NCBI GenBank assembly: GCA_030715135.1
Contig: JAUYVH010000002.1
Span: forward strand, 186,001 to 250,000
Source: Keguizhuia sedimenti
Lineage (GTDB): Bacteria; Pseudomonadota; Gammaproteobacteria; Burkholderiales; Burkholderiaceae_D
Direction of reading: 5' to 3'
DNA: 64,000 nucleotides
Within the stretch, counting starts at the first letter, position 1. Every line of letters begins with the position of its first letter. Made by a program: the position numbers and the translations under genes. The notes below the pieces were generated by a model that had not been told where the DNA came from, searched no databases, and saw only the letters and a list, made by a program, of their open reading frames with translations. Shown piece by piece: positions 37,885 to 46,808 of the stretch.

Positions 37885-39201
37885 CTATGAAGCGAGAAGG
37901 CAAGATTCGTCCGATTCGACTTCTGTCCGATTCCGCCCGTTTGCCTTGGCGGCGTAAAGCAGCTTGTCGGCTGTTCCGATGGTGTTCATCATGGCCGCCT
38001 TGTCAGAAAACTCGGCCACTCCAAAGCTGCAAGTCAGGTACCCGACTTCGGGAAATACATGTGCGGCAATCAGGGTCCGTATTTTTTCGGCCAAACAATA
38101 AATCTGCTGTGCGTTGCCATGCGCAAGAATAACGAATTCCTCGCCGCCCCAGCGGGCAAAGATGTCGGAGCGGCGCAGGGTTGTTTTCAAGAGTTGCGCC
38201 AGTTCGACCAAAACCTTGTCACCAACCAGATGCCCATACCGGTCGTTGACCTGCTTGAACCGGTCGACGTCGAACAGAATAATCGACAATGGCGTGCCAT
38301 GGCGCTTGAGCTTTTCATACTCATTGATCAACAGGCGATCGAATTCCCGCCGGTTGAGGGCACCGGTCAGGGCATCCGTAGTCGCGAATTCATGCAAGCG
38401 CGCCTCAATACGCTTGCGTTCCGCGATTTCCTTGTTCAGAGCTGCATTGACCTGTTCCAGTTCGGCGGTTCGCGACGCAACGCGCTCCTCGAGCTTTTCG
38501 TTGGCCAGCTTCAGCTCGGCCTCGTCCCTCTTTCGGCGTGAAATATCTCTTATCGTTCCGACAAAACGCCTTCCTGATTGAGTGTCGGTTTCGGTAACAT
38601 GCAACTCGATCGGAAACACTTCCGTCCCGTTGCGCAAGGCTTTTAATTCACGTCCCTCGCCGATGATCTTTGTCTTGCCGGTGCTGGCATAACGTGCCAG
38701 AAAAGCATCGTGCTGCGAGCGGTAAGGTTCCGGCATCAGGGTGCTGATGTTCTTGCCCAGAACGGCGGCGGCAGGCTGGCCAAATATCTTTTCCGCTGCA
38801 GCATTAAAAGCCTCGATATGCCCCTGCTCATTAATGACAATGATGCCGTCAAAGGCCGAATCCACGATCTTCTGTACCTTGTCCAGCGTTTCCTGCAGAG
38901 TTTGCGTGGCATGCCGGCTAGTCCGAACGTAGTATCGGAGCGGCAGGTACAAGGAAAGATAGTAAACGGGAGCCAGCGCAATCATCAGAATCGCCACATG
39001 CAAGAAAGCAAACGGCCAGGAAAGTATCTGGGGATTTGGAAGGAGAAGGCTCAACATCAGGTCGATGCCAAAGGTCCAGACCAGAAAGACTATCAGCACC
39101 CGGCTGGGCGCAGAAAAATTCGATTTCCGGATATTTTCGCCGCCTAAATCTGCCTTTTGCCTATTTACGGCACTTTCATCCAATTTTTCAGGAGCGTTCA
39201 T
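37885..39201 (-). CDS. Membrane diguanylate cyclase with PAS domain (GGEEF)
   Basis: Makes cyclic di-GMP. Two membrane spans (about 33-55 and 63-87) lead to a PAS domain (about 115-225: IVDSAFDGIIVINEQGHIEAFN). A coiled coil (ELKLANEKLEERVASRTAELEQ) follows, then a GGEEF domain (about 270-430) with intact RWGGEEF. RRSD lies exactly five residues before GGEEF and fits an RxxD inhibitory site, so product inhibition is expected. 438 residues. It stands next to a broken sensor kinase and an HD-GYP phosphodiesterase gene. Confidence 0.93.
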   Translation of the reverse strand: MNAPEKLDESAVNRQKADLGGENIRKSNFSAPSRVLIVFLVWTFGIDLMLSLLLPNPQILSWPFAFLHVAILMIALAPVYYLSLYLPLRYYVRTSRHATQTLQETLDKVQKIVDSAFDGIIVINEQGHIEAFNAAAEKIFGQPAAAVLGKNISTLMPEPYRSQHDAFLARYASTGKTKIIGEGRELKALRNGTEVFPIELHVTETDTQSGRRFVGTIRDISRRKRDEAELKLANEKLEERVASRTAELEQVNAALNKEIAERKRIEARLHEFATTDALTGALNRREFDRLLINEYEKLKRHGTPLSIILFDVDRFKQVNDRYGHLVGDKVLVELAQLLKTTLRRSDIFARWGGEEFVILAHGNAQQIYCLAEKIRTLIAAHVFPEVGYLTCSFGVAEFSDKAAMMNTIGTADKLLYAAKANGRNRTEVESDESCLLAS

Positions 39202-39724
39202 TTTTTACTAGGTTGCCGGTTTTGGCAGGCAAAAGGCTGGTAGAGGCAGTTTTAGCGAAGCACGGTACGCAACAATAAAGTGATTATACCCAGCTCCGTT
39301 TCCATATGGAAACAAACGGAACGAAGAACTACAAAGGATGACCGATGCAGACAAATTCTTCGGCATATCCTCATTTAGCACATCAGCAGCGAGCCCGAAA
39401 ATGCTCCTCTTCCTTGCTCCAAAATTTGTTCTTTATCGAATTGCCAAAAAGTCTATTACCTGCCAAAGGGCAAGAAATATTTGGAAAATATCAATTGCAC
39501 TCCAATTCGGAGACCGACTTTGTTTGCAGCAATCCAGTCGAAAAAATTTCTTTTGAGTCTGATCCGATTTTGTTACCCGATATCTATACGGTTCGGCAAT
39601 TCATTGACCGAAAAGATGTTGCTTATCTTAAAGCATCATTGATATGAATAGTCCGACCACGTAGAATTTCCGCACGGCAATAATAGCCCGCATTTCTCCT
39701 TTTAACGGGCTCAAGGTAACTGAA
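39202..39724. other. Divergent region between the GGEEF and HD-GYP genes
   Basis: 523 bases that must hold promoters for both c-di-GMP genes. A doubtful small frame (39345-39647) is listed separately. No repeat or terminator was recognised. Confidence 0.4.
39345..39647 (+). CDS. Hypothetical small protein, doubtful
   Basis: A 100-residue frame with AAGGA six bases before its ATG. It has no recognised domain, no signal peptide and no membrane span. The later half (ELPKSLLPAKGQEIFGKY, then PILLPDIYTVRQFIDRKD) looks protein-like. A competing frame at 39338 overlaps it. It is included because the ribosome site is good and the gap is long; it may be chance. Confidence 0.25.
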   Translation: MQTNSSAYPHLAHQQRARKCSSSLLQNLFFIELPKSLLPAKGQEIFGKYQLHSNSETDFVCSNPVEKISFESDPILLPDIYTVRQFIDRKDVAYLKASLI

Positions 39725-41260
39725 TTGAATATCAAAGAAAATCTGTGGCCGAATTTGTTCCGCAATGCTTTCACCCACTCCGCAATCGGAATGGCATTGG
39801 TTGGACTTGACGGCAGATGGCTCGACGTCAACCCTTCACTGTGCCAGATCGTCGGTTATACAAAAGAAGAGCTCCTCGAGCTTGCGATTCACAACATTAC
39901 CCATCCTGATGATCTCAACAGCAACCTGAAGATAATTGATCGGCTTCGTACCGGCGAGATTAATAAACTCGATTACGAGAAGCGCTATGTTCGTAAAAAT
40001 GGCACGACGGTATGGGTATTGGTGACTGCTTCCCTGGCGCGCGATGAACGCGATGCGCCGTTCTTCTTTATTGCGCAGATAGTCGATATCTCACAAAAGA
40101 AGCAGAATGAGATTCTCTTGAAGCGCACCAGCCGGGCACTGGAAACGCGATCCGCAGTCAATGCCGAAATGATCCATGCAACGGATGAAACGTCGCTGCT
40201 GATTGCTGCATGCCGGATCATTGTCGATGTCGGCGGATACCGTATGGCGTGGTTTGGCAAACCTCAGAATGATGAGCAGAAAACCGTCGAAGCGGTCGCC
40301 TGGTATGGGGATACCGAAGCGCATGTAAGCGAAACCCATGTCACATGGTCGGATTCGGATCTCGGCCATGGCCCGACCGGACTGTCAATTCAGACTGGAA
40401 TGCCTCAGGTGGTTCAGAATTTTGCACACCATACGGCAATGGAACCATGGCGTGAGCGCGCGCTGGAGCGCGGATACCATTCTGGAATCGCCTTGCCTTT
40501 GAAAGCGCAGGATAAAATTTTCGGCTCACTGACGATCTACGCCAGAGAGAGCGATGCTTTTGATCTCGAAGAAGTCAAATTGCTGCAGCAACTGGCGGAC
40601 GATCTGGCATTCGGCGTCGCCGCCTTGCGTCTCCAAACCGAGCGAAACCGCATCGTACATGAACACTCCAGGCAAGCAGAACAACTGCATCAGAGCCTGA
40701 TCGATTCGATTCAGGCAATCGCTACCATGGTAGAACTGCGCGATCCTTATACCGCCGGCCATGAAGCGCGTGTGGCAAACCTGGCAGCGGCCATCGCGCA
40801 TGAACTTGGACTCGACAGGGAAAGGATTGAGGGCATCAAGCTGGCGTCGCTGATTCACGACGTCGGCAAGATCAAAGTCCCGGCTGAAATCCTGAACAAG
40901 CCCGGACGGCTCAGTGCCATCGAATTCGAACTCATCAAGCTACATCCGCAATCGGGATACGAGGTTCTAAAGGATATTCAGTTTCCCTGGCCGATCGCAC
41001 GCATCGTATACGAACATCATGAACGCGTGGACGGCACCGGTTATCCACGAGGCTTGCGCGGCGATGAAATCCTGCTCGATTCGAAAATTCTGGCAGTGGC
41101 CGACGTGGTTGAATCTATGCAGTCACACCGGCCTTACCGTCCGGGATTAGGCATTGAAACGGCACTGGCAGAAATTTCCCAGCATCGTGGAGTCTGGTTT
41201 GACGCAGTGGTTTGCGATGCCTGCCTGCGCTTATTCCGGGAAGGCCGCTATAGCCTGTAG
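39725..41260 (+). CDS. PAS-GAF-HD-GYP cyclic di-GMP phosphodiesterase
   Basis: Predicted to hydrolyse cyclic di-GMP. Domain order: PAS with PAC (about 10-125: FTHSAIGMALVGLDGRWLDVN), GAF (about 140-305: IVDVGGYRMAWFG, GYHSGIALPL) and HD-GYP (about 330-500). The metal site HDVGKIKVP and the motif HHERVDGTGYPRGL are intact. 511 residues, no membrane span, so it is cytosolic. The start is TTG at 39725 with AAGG upstream; no ATG is in frame before the preceding stop. It is divergent from the GGEEF gene, so synthesis and breakdown enzymes are neighbours. Confidence 0.92.
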   Translation: MNIKENLWPNLFRNAFTHSAIGMALVGLDGRWLDVNPSLCQIVGYTKEELLELAIHNITHPDDLNSNLKIIDRLRTGEINKLDYEKRYVRKNGTTVWVLVTASLARDERDAPFFFIAQIVDISQKKQNEILLKRTSRALETRSAVNAEMIHATDETSLLIAACRIIVDVGGYRMAWFGKPQNDEQKTVEAVAWYGDTEAHVSETHVTWSDSDLGHGPTGLSIQTGMPQVVQNFAHHTAMEPWRERALERGYHSGIALPLKAQDKIFGSLTIYARESDAFDLEEVKLLQQLADDLAFGVAALRLQTERNRIVHEHSRQAEQLHQSLIDSIQAIATMVELRDPYTAGHEARVANLAAAIAHELGLDRERIEGIKLASLIHDVGKIKVPAEILNKPGRLSAIEFELIKLHPQSGYEVLKDIQFPWPIARIVYEHHERVDGTGYPRGLRGDEILLDSKILAVADVVESMQSHRPYRPGLGIETALAEISQHRGVWFDAVVCDACLRLFREGRYSL

Positions 41261-41332
41261 CAGGCGGATGACCGTTCGGCGAGACAATCCTCTCGGATGC
41301 CGGGAGCCGGAAGGAGCACCATCGCAAGGATG

Positions 41333-41947
41333 CTATGCGGTCAATGAAAGCATCCGCTCGACATAACGCGCAATCAGGTCGATTTCAAGATTTACCCGGG
41401 ATCCCGAACGCAGATGTTTAAGCGTCGTCACCTGTATCGTGTGCGGAATCAGGTTGATTGAAAATTCGCACCCGCTTGCCGTATCTTGAATGCGATTAAC
41501 GGTCAGCGATACGCCGTTGACCACGACGGAACCCTTGTAAGCAAGATATTTCGCAAGGTCTTTCGGCGCTTCGATGAGCAGCTCCCAGGATTCACCTACC
41601 GGCTCGAACTTTTTCACGGTTCCCAAACCGTCTACGTGCCCGGATACCAGGTGCCCGCCGAGACGGTCGGCAAGGGTCAAGGCTTTCTCGAGATTTACCT
41701 CGCCCGGCGCATCCAGCCCCACGGTGCGGTTCAGGCTTTCGCGCGATACATCGACCGTAAACTGATTCGCCGTCTTTTCAATTACGGTCATGCATGCGCC
41801 GTTCAAGGCGATCGAGTCGCCGAGCGCAACGTCCTGCATGGGCAGCGAACCCGCATCGACGGTCAATCGGACACCTGCATCGGCTCCTGACCCCAGGGGA
41901 ATAACGGAAAGAATTTTGCCGACAGTGGCGACGATTCCGGTAAACAT
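41333..41947 (-). CDS. ribE: Riboflavin synthase, alpha chain
   Basis: Final step of riboflavin synthesis, a dismutation of two lumazines. Two similar barrel halves are visible: MFTGIVATVGKI...GACMTV and the second starting GHVDGLGTVKKFEP...GVSLTVNRI. The internal duplication and 204-residue length fit the family. ATG 41947 gives the canonical MFTGIV start; an ATG nine bases up is less likely. It lies 18 bp after ribD on the same strand. Confidence 0.95.
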   Translation of the reverse strand: MFTGIVATVGKILSVIPLGSGADAGVRLTVDAGSLPMQDVALGDSIALNGACMTVIEKTANQFTVDVSRESLNRTVGLDAPGEVNLEKALTLADRLGGHLVSGHVDGLGTVKKFEPVGESWELLIEAPKDLAKYLAYKGSVVVNGVSLTVNRIQDTASGCEFSINLIPHTIQVTTLKHLRSGSRVNLEIDLIARYVERMLSLTA

Positions 41948-41965
41948 AATGCTCAATGAAAAGAA

Positions 41966-43057
41966 TTAATCGAAACGTGCAAGGATACGCAAATCCGGGC
42001 CGATCTGCCGGACTTCATGAAAATGCAGCTGCCGCTTGTGCTCCAGGGAATCCAGCGCCTTCAGGTCGAACAAGCCCTGTGCGTCGCCGATGATGCTCGG
42101 CGCCAGATACAGCAGCAATTCATCGACGCACCCCTCACGAATCAGGGAGCCGTTAAGCTTGAATCCCGCTTCCACATGCACTTCGTTGATCTGCCGCCGC
42201 CCCAGTTCCGTCATCAAGGCCTGCAGATCGACCTTGCCGCCTGGATTTGGGATAGAAATGATTTCCGCGCCCCGTTCGCGCAGCAGGTTTTCTTTGGCCG
42301 GATCGGAAACGGCGCAGACAATCCATGTTCCACCACCGTGCAGGATTTTCGCATCCGGACTGATCTCAAGACGGCTGTCGATCACAATGCGGCGCGGCTG
42401 ACGCGGCGTATCCACGGCACGCACGTTCAATTGCGGATCGTCTTCCTTGACGGTGCCGATGCCGGTCAGCACGGCGCAGGCACGTGCACGCCACCAATGG
42501 CCGTCATCACGCGCCGCCTGCGACGTAATCCATTGGCTGGTTCCGTTATGCAGCGCCGTTTTACCATCCAGGCTGGCGGCCGCCTTCATGCGTACCCAGG
42601 GCTTGCCGGACTCCATGCGCTTGAAGAACCCTATATTAAGCTCCCGCGCTTCCTGCGCCAGAATGCCGCTTGCCACCTCGATGCCGGCTTCCTGAAGCCT
42701 TGCGAGCCCGTTTCCCGCCACCAGCGGATTCGGGTCGGTTATTGCGGCGACGACACGGCCGACTCCGGCTGCAATCAATGCATCCGCACAAGGCGGCGTA
42801 CGGCCGAAATGGCTGCATGGTTCCAGCGTGACATAAACGGTTGCTCCGCGCACGTCTTCGCCGCGCGCCGCCGCATCGCGCATGGCCCGCACTTCGGCAT
42901 GTGCCTGCCCCGCCGGCTGGGTAGAGCCTGCGCCGATTACTCGGCGGTCTTTGACAATGATGCACCCCACTCTCGGATTGGGCGTGGTAATGAACATGCC
43001 CTTGGCTGCCCATTCCAGAGCAAGCGCCATTGCCTGCTGATCACTTGCGATTTCCAT
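41966..43057 (-). CDS. ribD: Bifunctional pyrimidine deaminase/reductase RibD
   Basis: Second and third steps of riboflavin synthesis. The N-terminal deaminase (1-145) has the zinc motifs HAEVRAM and PCSHFGRTPPCADALI. The C-terminal reductase (150-363) shows KPWVRMKAAASLDGKTAL and VEAGFKLNGSLI. From ATG 43057 it has 363 residues (E. coli 367). The frame is open upstream to 43213, but that stretch overlaps the lost end of fimT and is unlike RibD. It pairs with ribE. Confidence 0.95.
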   Translation of the reverse strand: MEIASDQQAMALALEWAAKGMFITTPNPRVGCIIVKDRRVIGAGSTQPAGQAHAEVRAMRDAAARGEDVRGATVYVTLEPCSHFGRTPPCADALIAAGVGRVVAAITDPNPLVAGNGLARLQEAGIEVASGILAQEARELNIGFFKRMESGKPWVRMKAAASLDGKTALHNGTSQWITSQAARDDGHWWRARACAVLTGIGTVKEDDPQLNVRAVDTPRQPRRIVIDSRLEISPDAKILHGGGTWIVCAVSDPAKENLLRERGAEIISIPNPGGKVDLQALMTELGRRQINEVHVEAGFKLNGSLIREGCVDELLLYLAPSIIGDAQGLFDLKALDSLEHKRQLHFHEVRQIGPDLRILARFD

Positions 43058-43163
43058 GCGATGTTGTGCGATTGATGTGATGAAGGCTGCACCGCTTCGT
43101 CCGTCCGGCACACGTTCTTGACCGGCGTTACCAATGCGGTGAAATTTAATTGACGACGTTATT

Positions 43164-43748
43164 CTAGCAAGTCGCCGCTTTTCCCACCGGCTTGCACATC
43201 CGCGGCCGCCCAAGGAAATTGATGACGATGCGCCGTGACTCCCTGTTCAGAGTGAATTCCCATGAGCCTGTCTGAGGCGCCTAGCTGTTGGCATTGGTCC
43301 GGGTGCGGCCGTTCGGCGTATAAGCGAGATAGGGAGATTTCGAATCGCTGAATGCGTAGTTGATTTCGACGCCTGAATGTACCGGACCGTGAACAAGCAC
43401 AATTTCTTCCTCGGCATCCGCTTTCTGGTTAAAGTTATTTTCCACCAGAATGATCCAGCCGCTTTTCCAGTTGACGCCGTCAGCCGGTATCAGGTCCATT
43501 CGTTTCCCGCGGCGGATTGCCTCGGATCGAGTGAGGGTGACAGCGGCAAAGAAATCGTTCGCTGTGGCTGCAATCCGCATTTTGTCGAGCAGGCTTTGGA
43601 AAGACGGCACAACGATTGTAAGGAGAACGGCTGCAATCGCAAGTGCAGCCATCAACTCGACCATGGAATAGCCTTTCCCCTTGCCTCTGCGGCAGGCGAA
43701 GCGCTGGTGCAAGACGCTACCAGCAATCATTTCCGGTACCGCTTGCAT
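43164..43748 (-). pseudogene. fimT: FimT/GspH-type minor pseudopilin, cut by an in-frame amber codon
   Basis: Minor type IV pilin of the FimT/GspH family. The prepilin motif is GKGYSMVELMAALAIAAVLL (cleavage before Tyr). The protein stops at a TAG (43281-43283) after 155 codons, just after NGRTRTNANS. Past the stop the same frame continues for 38 codons: APQTGSWEFTLNRES, then RRIVINFLGRPRMCKPVGK, to a TAG at 43164. This matches the expected FimT C-terminus, so the stop is a recent nonsense change (probably CAG to TAG) or is read through. The start overlaps the end of pilE by 32 bp. Confidence 0.75.
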
Positions 43749-44187
43749 TGTTTATGCCGTTACTAGAAAGACTCAGCTCGCCGCATAAATCATCTTGAAA
43801 ACTTGATTTGACCCGGGCCGTACCCGGCATCGCGTACACCACTATGCAGTTTCTGACCGTATCGTTCTTGCATGCTTCTGCACGCAATTCGTACGCACTC
43901 CCTTTCGGACTATCGCCGGAAAACCATTTGAATCCGTTCGGATTCGATGCGGAAAATGCTACATAGGAAGACTGCTGTGAATAAAGGCGTTCCTGCTGCT
44001 GCATTGCTTCGGCCAATGCCGCCCGACCTTCCGCACGCCTGGCCTTACGTACTGATTCCTTATAAGACGGATACTGGAAGGCCGCCAGGATCGCCAGAAT
44101 AACCAGCACCACCATCAGTTCAAGCAGGCTGAAACCCGGGCATGCATGGCGGTTAAGAAAATGAATTTTATTTTCTGAGGGCTTCAT
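43717..44187 (-). CDS. Type IV pilin/PilE-like protein
   Basis: Pilin subunit with prepilin peptidase site CPG/FSLLELMVVLVILAILAAFQYPSY, the hydrophobic assembly helix, and RKARRAEGRAALAEAMQQQERLYSQQSSY typical of PilE. Two C-terminal cysteines (CGELSL... DCW) can close the D-loop. 156 residues from ATG 44187, fixed by AGGAG seven bases upstream; a much longer upstream extension is open but unlike pilins. It is probably co-transcribed with the broken fimT. A second pilin set starts at 60.7 kb. Confidence 0.88.
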   Translation of the reverse strand: MKPSENKIHFLNRHACPGFSLLELMVVLVILAILAAFQYPSYKESVRKARRAEGRAALAEAMQQQERLYSQQSSYVAFSASNPNGFKWFSGDSPKGSAYELRAEACKNDTVRNCIVVYAMPGTARVKSSFQDDLCGELSLSSNGINNASGTGNDCW

Positions 44188-44498
44188 CACGCAGCTCCTG
44201 CCAATTGGTAATTTCACGCCAGCTAAGTCGTCCGGCCGGCACCGAAACCTGGCCTCGACCGATTGGAAGCTTCGGTTTGGGCTCGTCGGCATCGCTCCTG
44301 TTCGGATCCAGAATCGAATGCCGTTTCCTTGCTTTGCGGCGGCCACCGGTTTGCGGGCCGCTTAAGATGAAGCCAGAATCGAACGTAGCGCGGAAAATGG
44401 AACCGGATCCGTTAAGCTGGAAAACTTTGACAAATAATTACATTTTTTGCAACTTTTATGTCGCAAAAAATGTAATTTAAGGGCCCGTAATAGCGAAA
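44188..44498. other. Intergenic region between nrdR and pilE
   Basis: 311 bases. It holds the 15-bp inverted repeat at 44436-44477 and probably the pilE promoter. No gene was seen. Confidence 0.5.
44436..44477. repeat. Perfect 15-bp AT-rich inverted repeat
   Basis: AATTACATTTTTTGC and GCAAAAAATGTAATT flank a 12-base centre, 22 bp after the nrdR stop. It may end nrdR transcription. It could also be a regulator site: on the minus strand TTGCGA-N18-TGTAAT inside it resembles a weak promoter for pilE. Confidence 0.6.
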
Positions 44499-44969
44499 TT
44501 ATTTTGCGGTAGGTTTGCGCTCTTGCCCGACTTCGGCAATCGCATCCTGGAATTCCGTTACGTCTTCAAAGCTTTTGTAGACGGAGGCAAAACGGATATA
44601 GGCTATTTTGTCCAGACGCTGGAGTTCGCGCATGACCAGCTCGCCGATCTGGCCGGAGTTGATTTCGCGTTCGCCGCTGGAACGCAGCTTTTCTTCGATG
44701 CGGTGGATGGCACCGTCGACCGCCTCTGCCGAGACCGGACGCTTGCGCAGTGCGAGCATCAGGCTGGAGCGCAGTTTGACAGGATCGAATTCGGTGCGGC
44801 TGCCGTTTTTCTTGACGATGACCGGCATGGCCAGTTCAACACGCTCATAGGTGGTGAAACGCTTTTCGCACTTATTGCAGCGCCGGCGACGTCGAATGCT
44901 GTCCCCCTCCTCCGAAATGCGGGTATCGAGGACTTGCGTATCTTCATGCTGGCAGAAAGGACATTTCAT
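44499..44969 (-). CDS. nrdR: Transcriptional repressor NrdR
   Basis: Zinc-ribbon/ATP-cone repressor of ribonucleotide reductase genes. The zinc ribbon is CPFC (3-6) and CNKC (about 31-34) with the basic stretch IRRRRRC between. The ATP-cone covers about 46-136 ([17 protein letters not shown]). 156 residues (E. coli 149). It follows glyA on the same strand, but a strong terminator lies between them. Confidence 0.96.
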   Translation of the reverse strand: MKCPFCQHEDTQVLDTRISEEGDSIRRRRRCNKCEKRFTTYERVELAMPVIVKKNGSRTEFDPVKLRSSLMLALRKRPVSAEAVDGAIHRIEEKLRSSGEREINSGQIGELVMRELQRLDKIAYIRFASVYKSFEDVTEFQDAIAEVGQERKPTAK

Positions 44970-45064
44970 GGCGCGGACGGCTATTTAAGCCGCATAACAT
45001 AAGTGTGGTCGGCAAACTTCAACACGGTGTAATCAAGGCGGATTATATACGCCAACTCCATAAA

Positions 45065-45099
45065 AAAAGGACTTTGGCTTGTTAGTCCAAAGTCCTTTT
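45065..45099 (-). terminator. Rho-independent terminator after glyA
   Basis: AAAAGGACTTTGG and CCAAAGTCCTTTT pair perfectly over 13 bp around a 9-base loop, followed on the minus strand by a run of T. It lies 7 bases after the glyA stop. Confidence 0.9.
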
Positions 45100-45105
45100 A
45101 AAGGC

Positions 45106-46353
45106 TTATCTTGCGTAGACCGGGAAGGCATCGGTCAGTTTCTTTACCTCTGCCTTGACCCGTTCGATGGTGGCCGGGTCATCTCGGTTGTCGAGCACAT
45201 CGGCAATCAAGTTGCCTACCTTGGTCGCTTCCGTTTCCTTGAATCCGCGCGTCGTCATTGCCGGGCTGCCCAGACGGATACCCGAAGTAACCATCGGCCG
45301 CTCCGGGTCGTTCGGGATACCGTTCTTGTTGCAGGTAATATGGGCCGAACCCAGGAGCGTTTCGGCATCGCGGCCGGTGAGCCCTTTGGGGCGCAAGTCC
45401 ACCAGCATGAGATGCGACTGAGTACCGCCGGATACGATGCGCAGACCGCGCGCGATCAGGGATTTGGCCAGCGCGTCGGCGTTCTTGAGCACTTGCTGCT
45501 GGTAGGTCTTGAATTCCGGCGCCATGGCCTCCTTGAATGCGACCGCCTTGGCAGCGATCACATGCATCAAGGGGCCACCCTGCAGACCGGGGAAAATCGC
45601 CGAATTGATGGCGCGCTCGAACTCTGCCTTCATCAGGATGACGCCGCCGCGCGGGCCGCGCAGGGATTTGTGCGTGGTCGAGGTAACGAAATCGGCATAC
45701 GGAACCGGGTTGGGATAGACGCCTGCCGCGATCAGGCCTGCATAGTGCGCCATATCGACCATGAAATACGCACCGACTTCTTTCGCAACCTTGGCAAAAC
45801 GCTCAAAATCGATGTGCAGCGAGTAAGCCGACGCGCCGGCAATGATAAGCTTGGGCTTGTGCTCGCGTGCCAGACGCTCCATCGCTTCGTAATCAATCTG
45901 TTCCTTTTCGTTGAGTCCGTAGGACACGACGTTGAACCATTTGCCGGACATGTTGAGCGCCATGCCGTGCGTGAGGTGCCCGCCTTCAGCGAGCGACATG
46001 CCCATGATGGTGTCGCCGGGCTTCAGCATGGCGAAGAACACACCCTGGTTGGCTTGGGAACCGGAGTTAGGCTGCACGTTCACCGCTTCTGCGCCGTAGA
46101 GTTCCTTCAGGCGATTGATAGCCAGGGTCTCGGCAATATCGACGAACTCGCAGCCGCCGTAATAGCGCTTGCCTGGATAGCCTTCCGCATATTTATTGGT
46201 CAGTTGCGAACCCTGGGCTTCCATCACTGCAGGCGATGCATAGTTCTCGGACGCGATCAGCTCGATGTGATCCTGCTGACGCTGGTTTTCCAGTTGAATC
46301 GCGGACCAGAGTTCCGGATCGACGTTGGCGATGGTGTGGTCTTTTGCAAACAT
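45106..46353 (-). CDS. glyA: Serine hydroxymethyltransferase
   Basis: PLP enzyme converting serine and tetrahydrofolate to glycine and methylene-tetrahydrofolate. Landmarks are [20 protein letters not shown], the PLP lysine in [14 protein letters not shown] (about 225) and [15 protein letters not shown]. From ATG 46353 ([12 protein letters not shown]) it has 415 residues (E. coli 417); an ATG 12 bases up is possible. Single gene ending at its own terminator. Confidence 0.96.
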   Translation of the reverse strand: MFAKDHTIANVDPELWSAIQLENQRQQDHIELIASENYASPAVMEAQGSQLTNKYAEGYPGKRYYGGCEFVDIAETLAINRLKELYGAEAVNVQPNSGSQANQGVFFAMLKPGDTIMGMSLAEGGHLTHGMALNMSGKWFNVVSYGLNEKEQIDYEAMERLAREHKPKLIIAGASAYSLHIDFERFAKVAKEVGAYFMVDMAHYAGLIAAGVYPNPVPYADFVTSTTHKSLRGPRGGVILMKAEFERAINSAIFPGLQGGPLMHVIAAKAVAFKEAMAPEFKTYQQQVLKNADALAKSLIARGLRIVSGGTQSHLMLVDLRPKGLTGRDAETLLGSAHITCNKNGIPNDPERPMVTSGIRLGSPAMTTRGFKETEATKVGNLIADVLDNRDDPATIERVKAEVKKLTDAFPVYAR

Positions 46354-46808
46354 GGAATACTCCAATCAATTATTAGACACTGCGCGACCGGGGCAGCCTG
46401 CCGCCCCGGCCAGGAAAATTTAATGGGCAATCAACGGGTCTGCCGAAGCAAACGAGAACCGGCTGGAAATGGCAGCCGCGACGCTTTTCCACTTGGCTGC
46501 TCAAGAATACGGCTCGGAAATCCCGCGTTTTTCGGCGAATATGCATTATCGCCGCATCGGCGCTTTCGGTCTTGTTGCCAGTCACGCAGGGTAAAAATGG
46601 TGGCTTATTGTAAGTTAAGCCCTATGTTTGGGCAACACGACTATCCGGTGCAATGATGACGATGCAGGCCTTAAATCAGGCCAGTTTCCAGCATTCCCGC
46701 TAAACGGTTCGGTGCACTTTATCGCAGGAAATTCCGAAAACCTCTATCATGTGTCCTTGCCTTGTTTTTGGCAGGCTCACGCTTTAGGTTTTCAGTTATC
46801 TTTCCTCC
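46354..46808. other. Divergent region between glyA and pabBC
   Basis: 455 bases holding the promoters of both genes. No glycine, THF or SAH riboswitch pattern was recognised and no repeat stood out. Confidence 0.4.

Noticed and set aside
46366-46808. Riboswitch upstream of glyA
   Set aside because: No glycine, THF or SAH aptamer pattern was seen on the minus strand.
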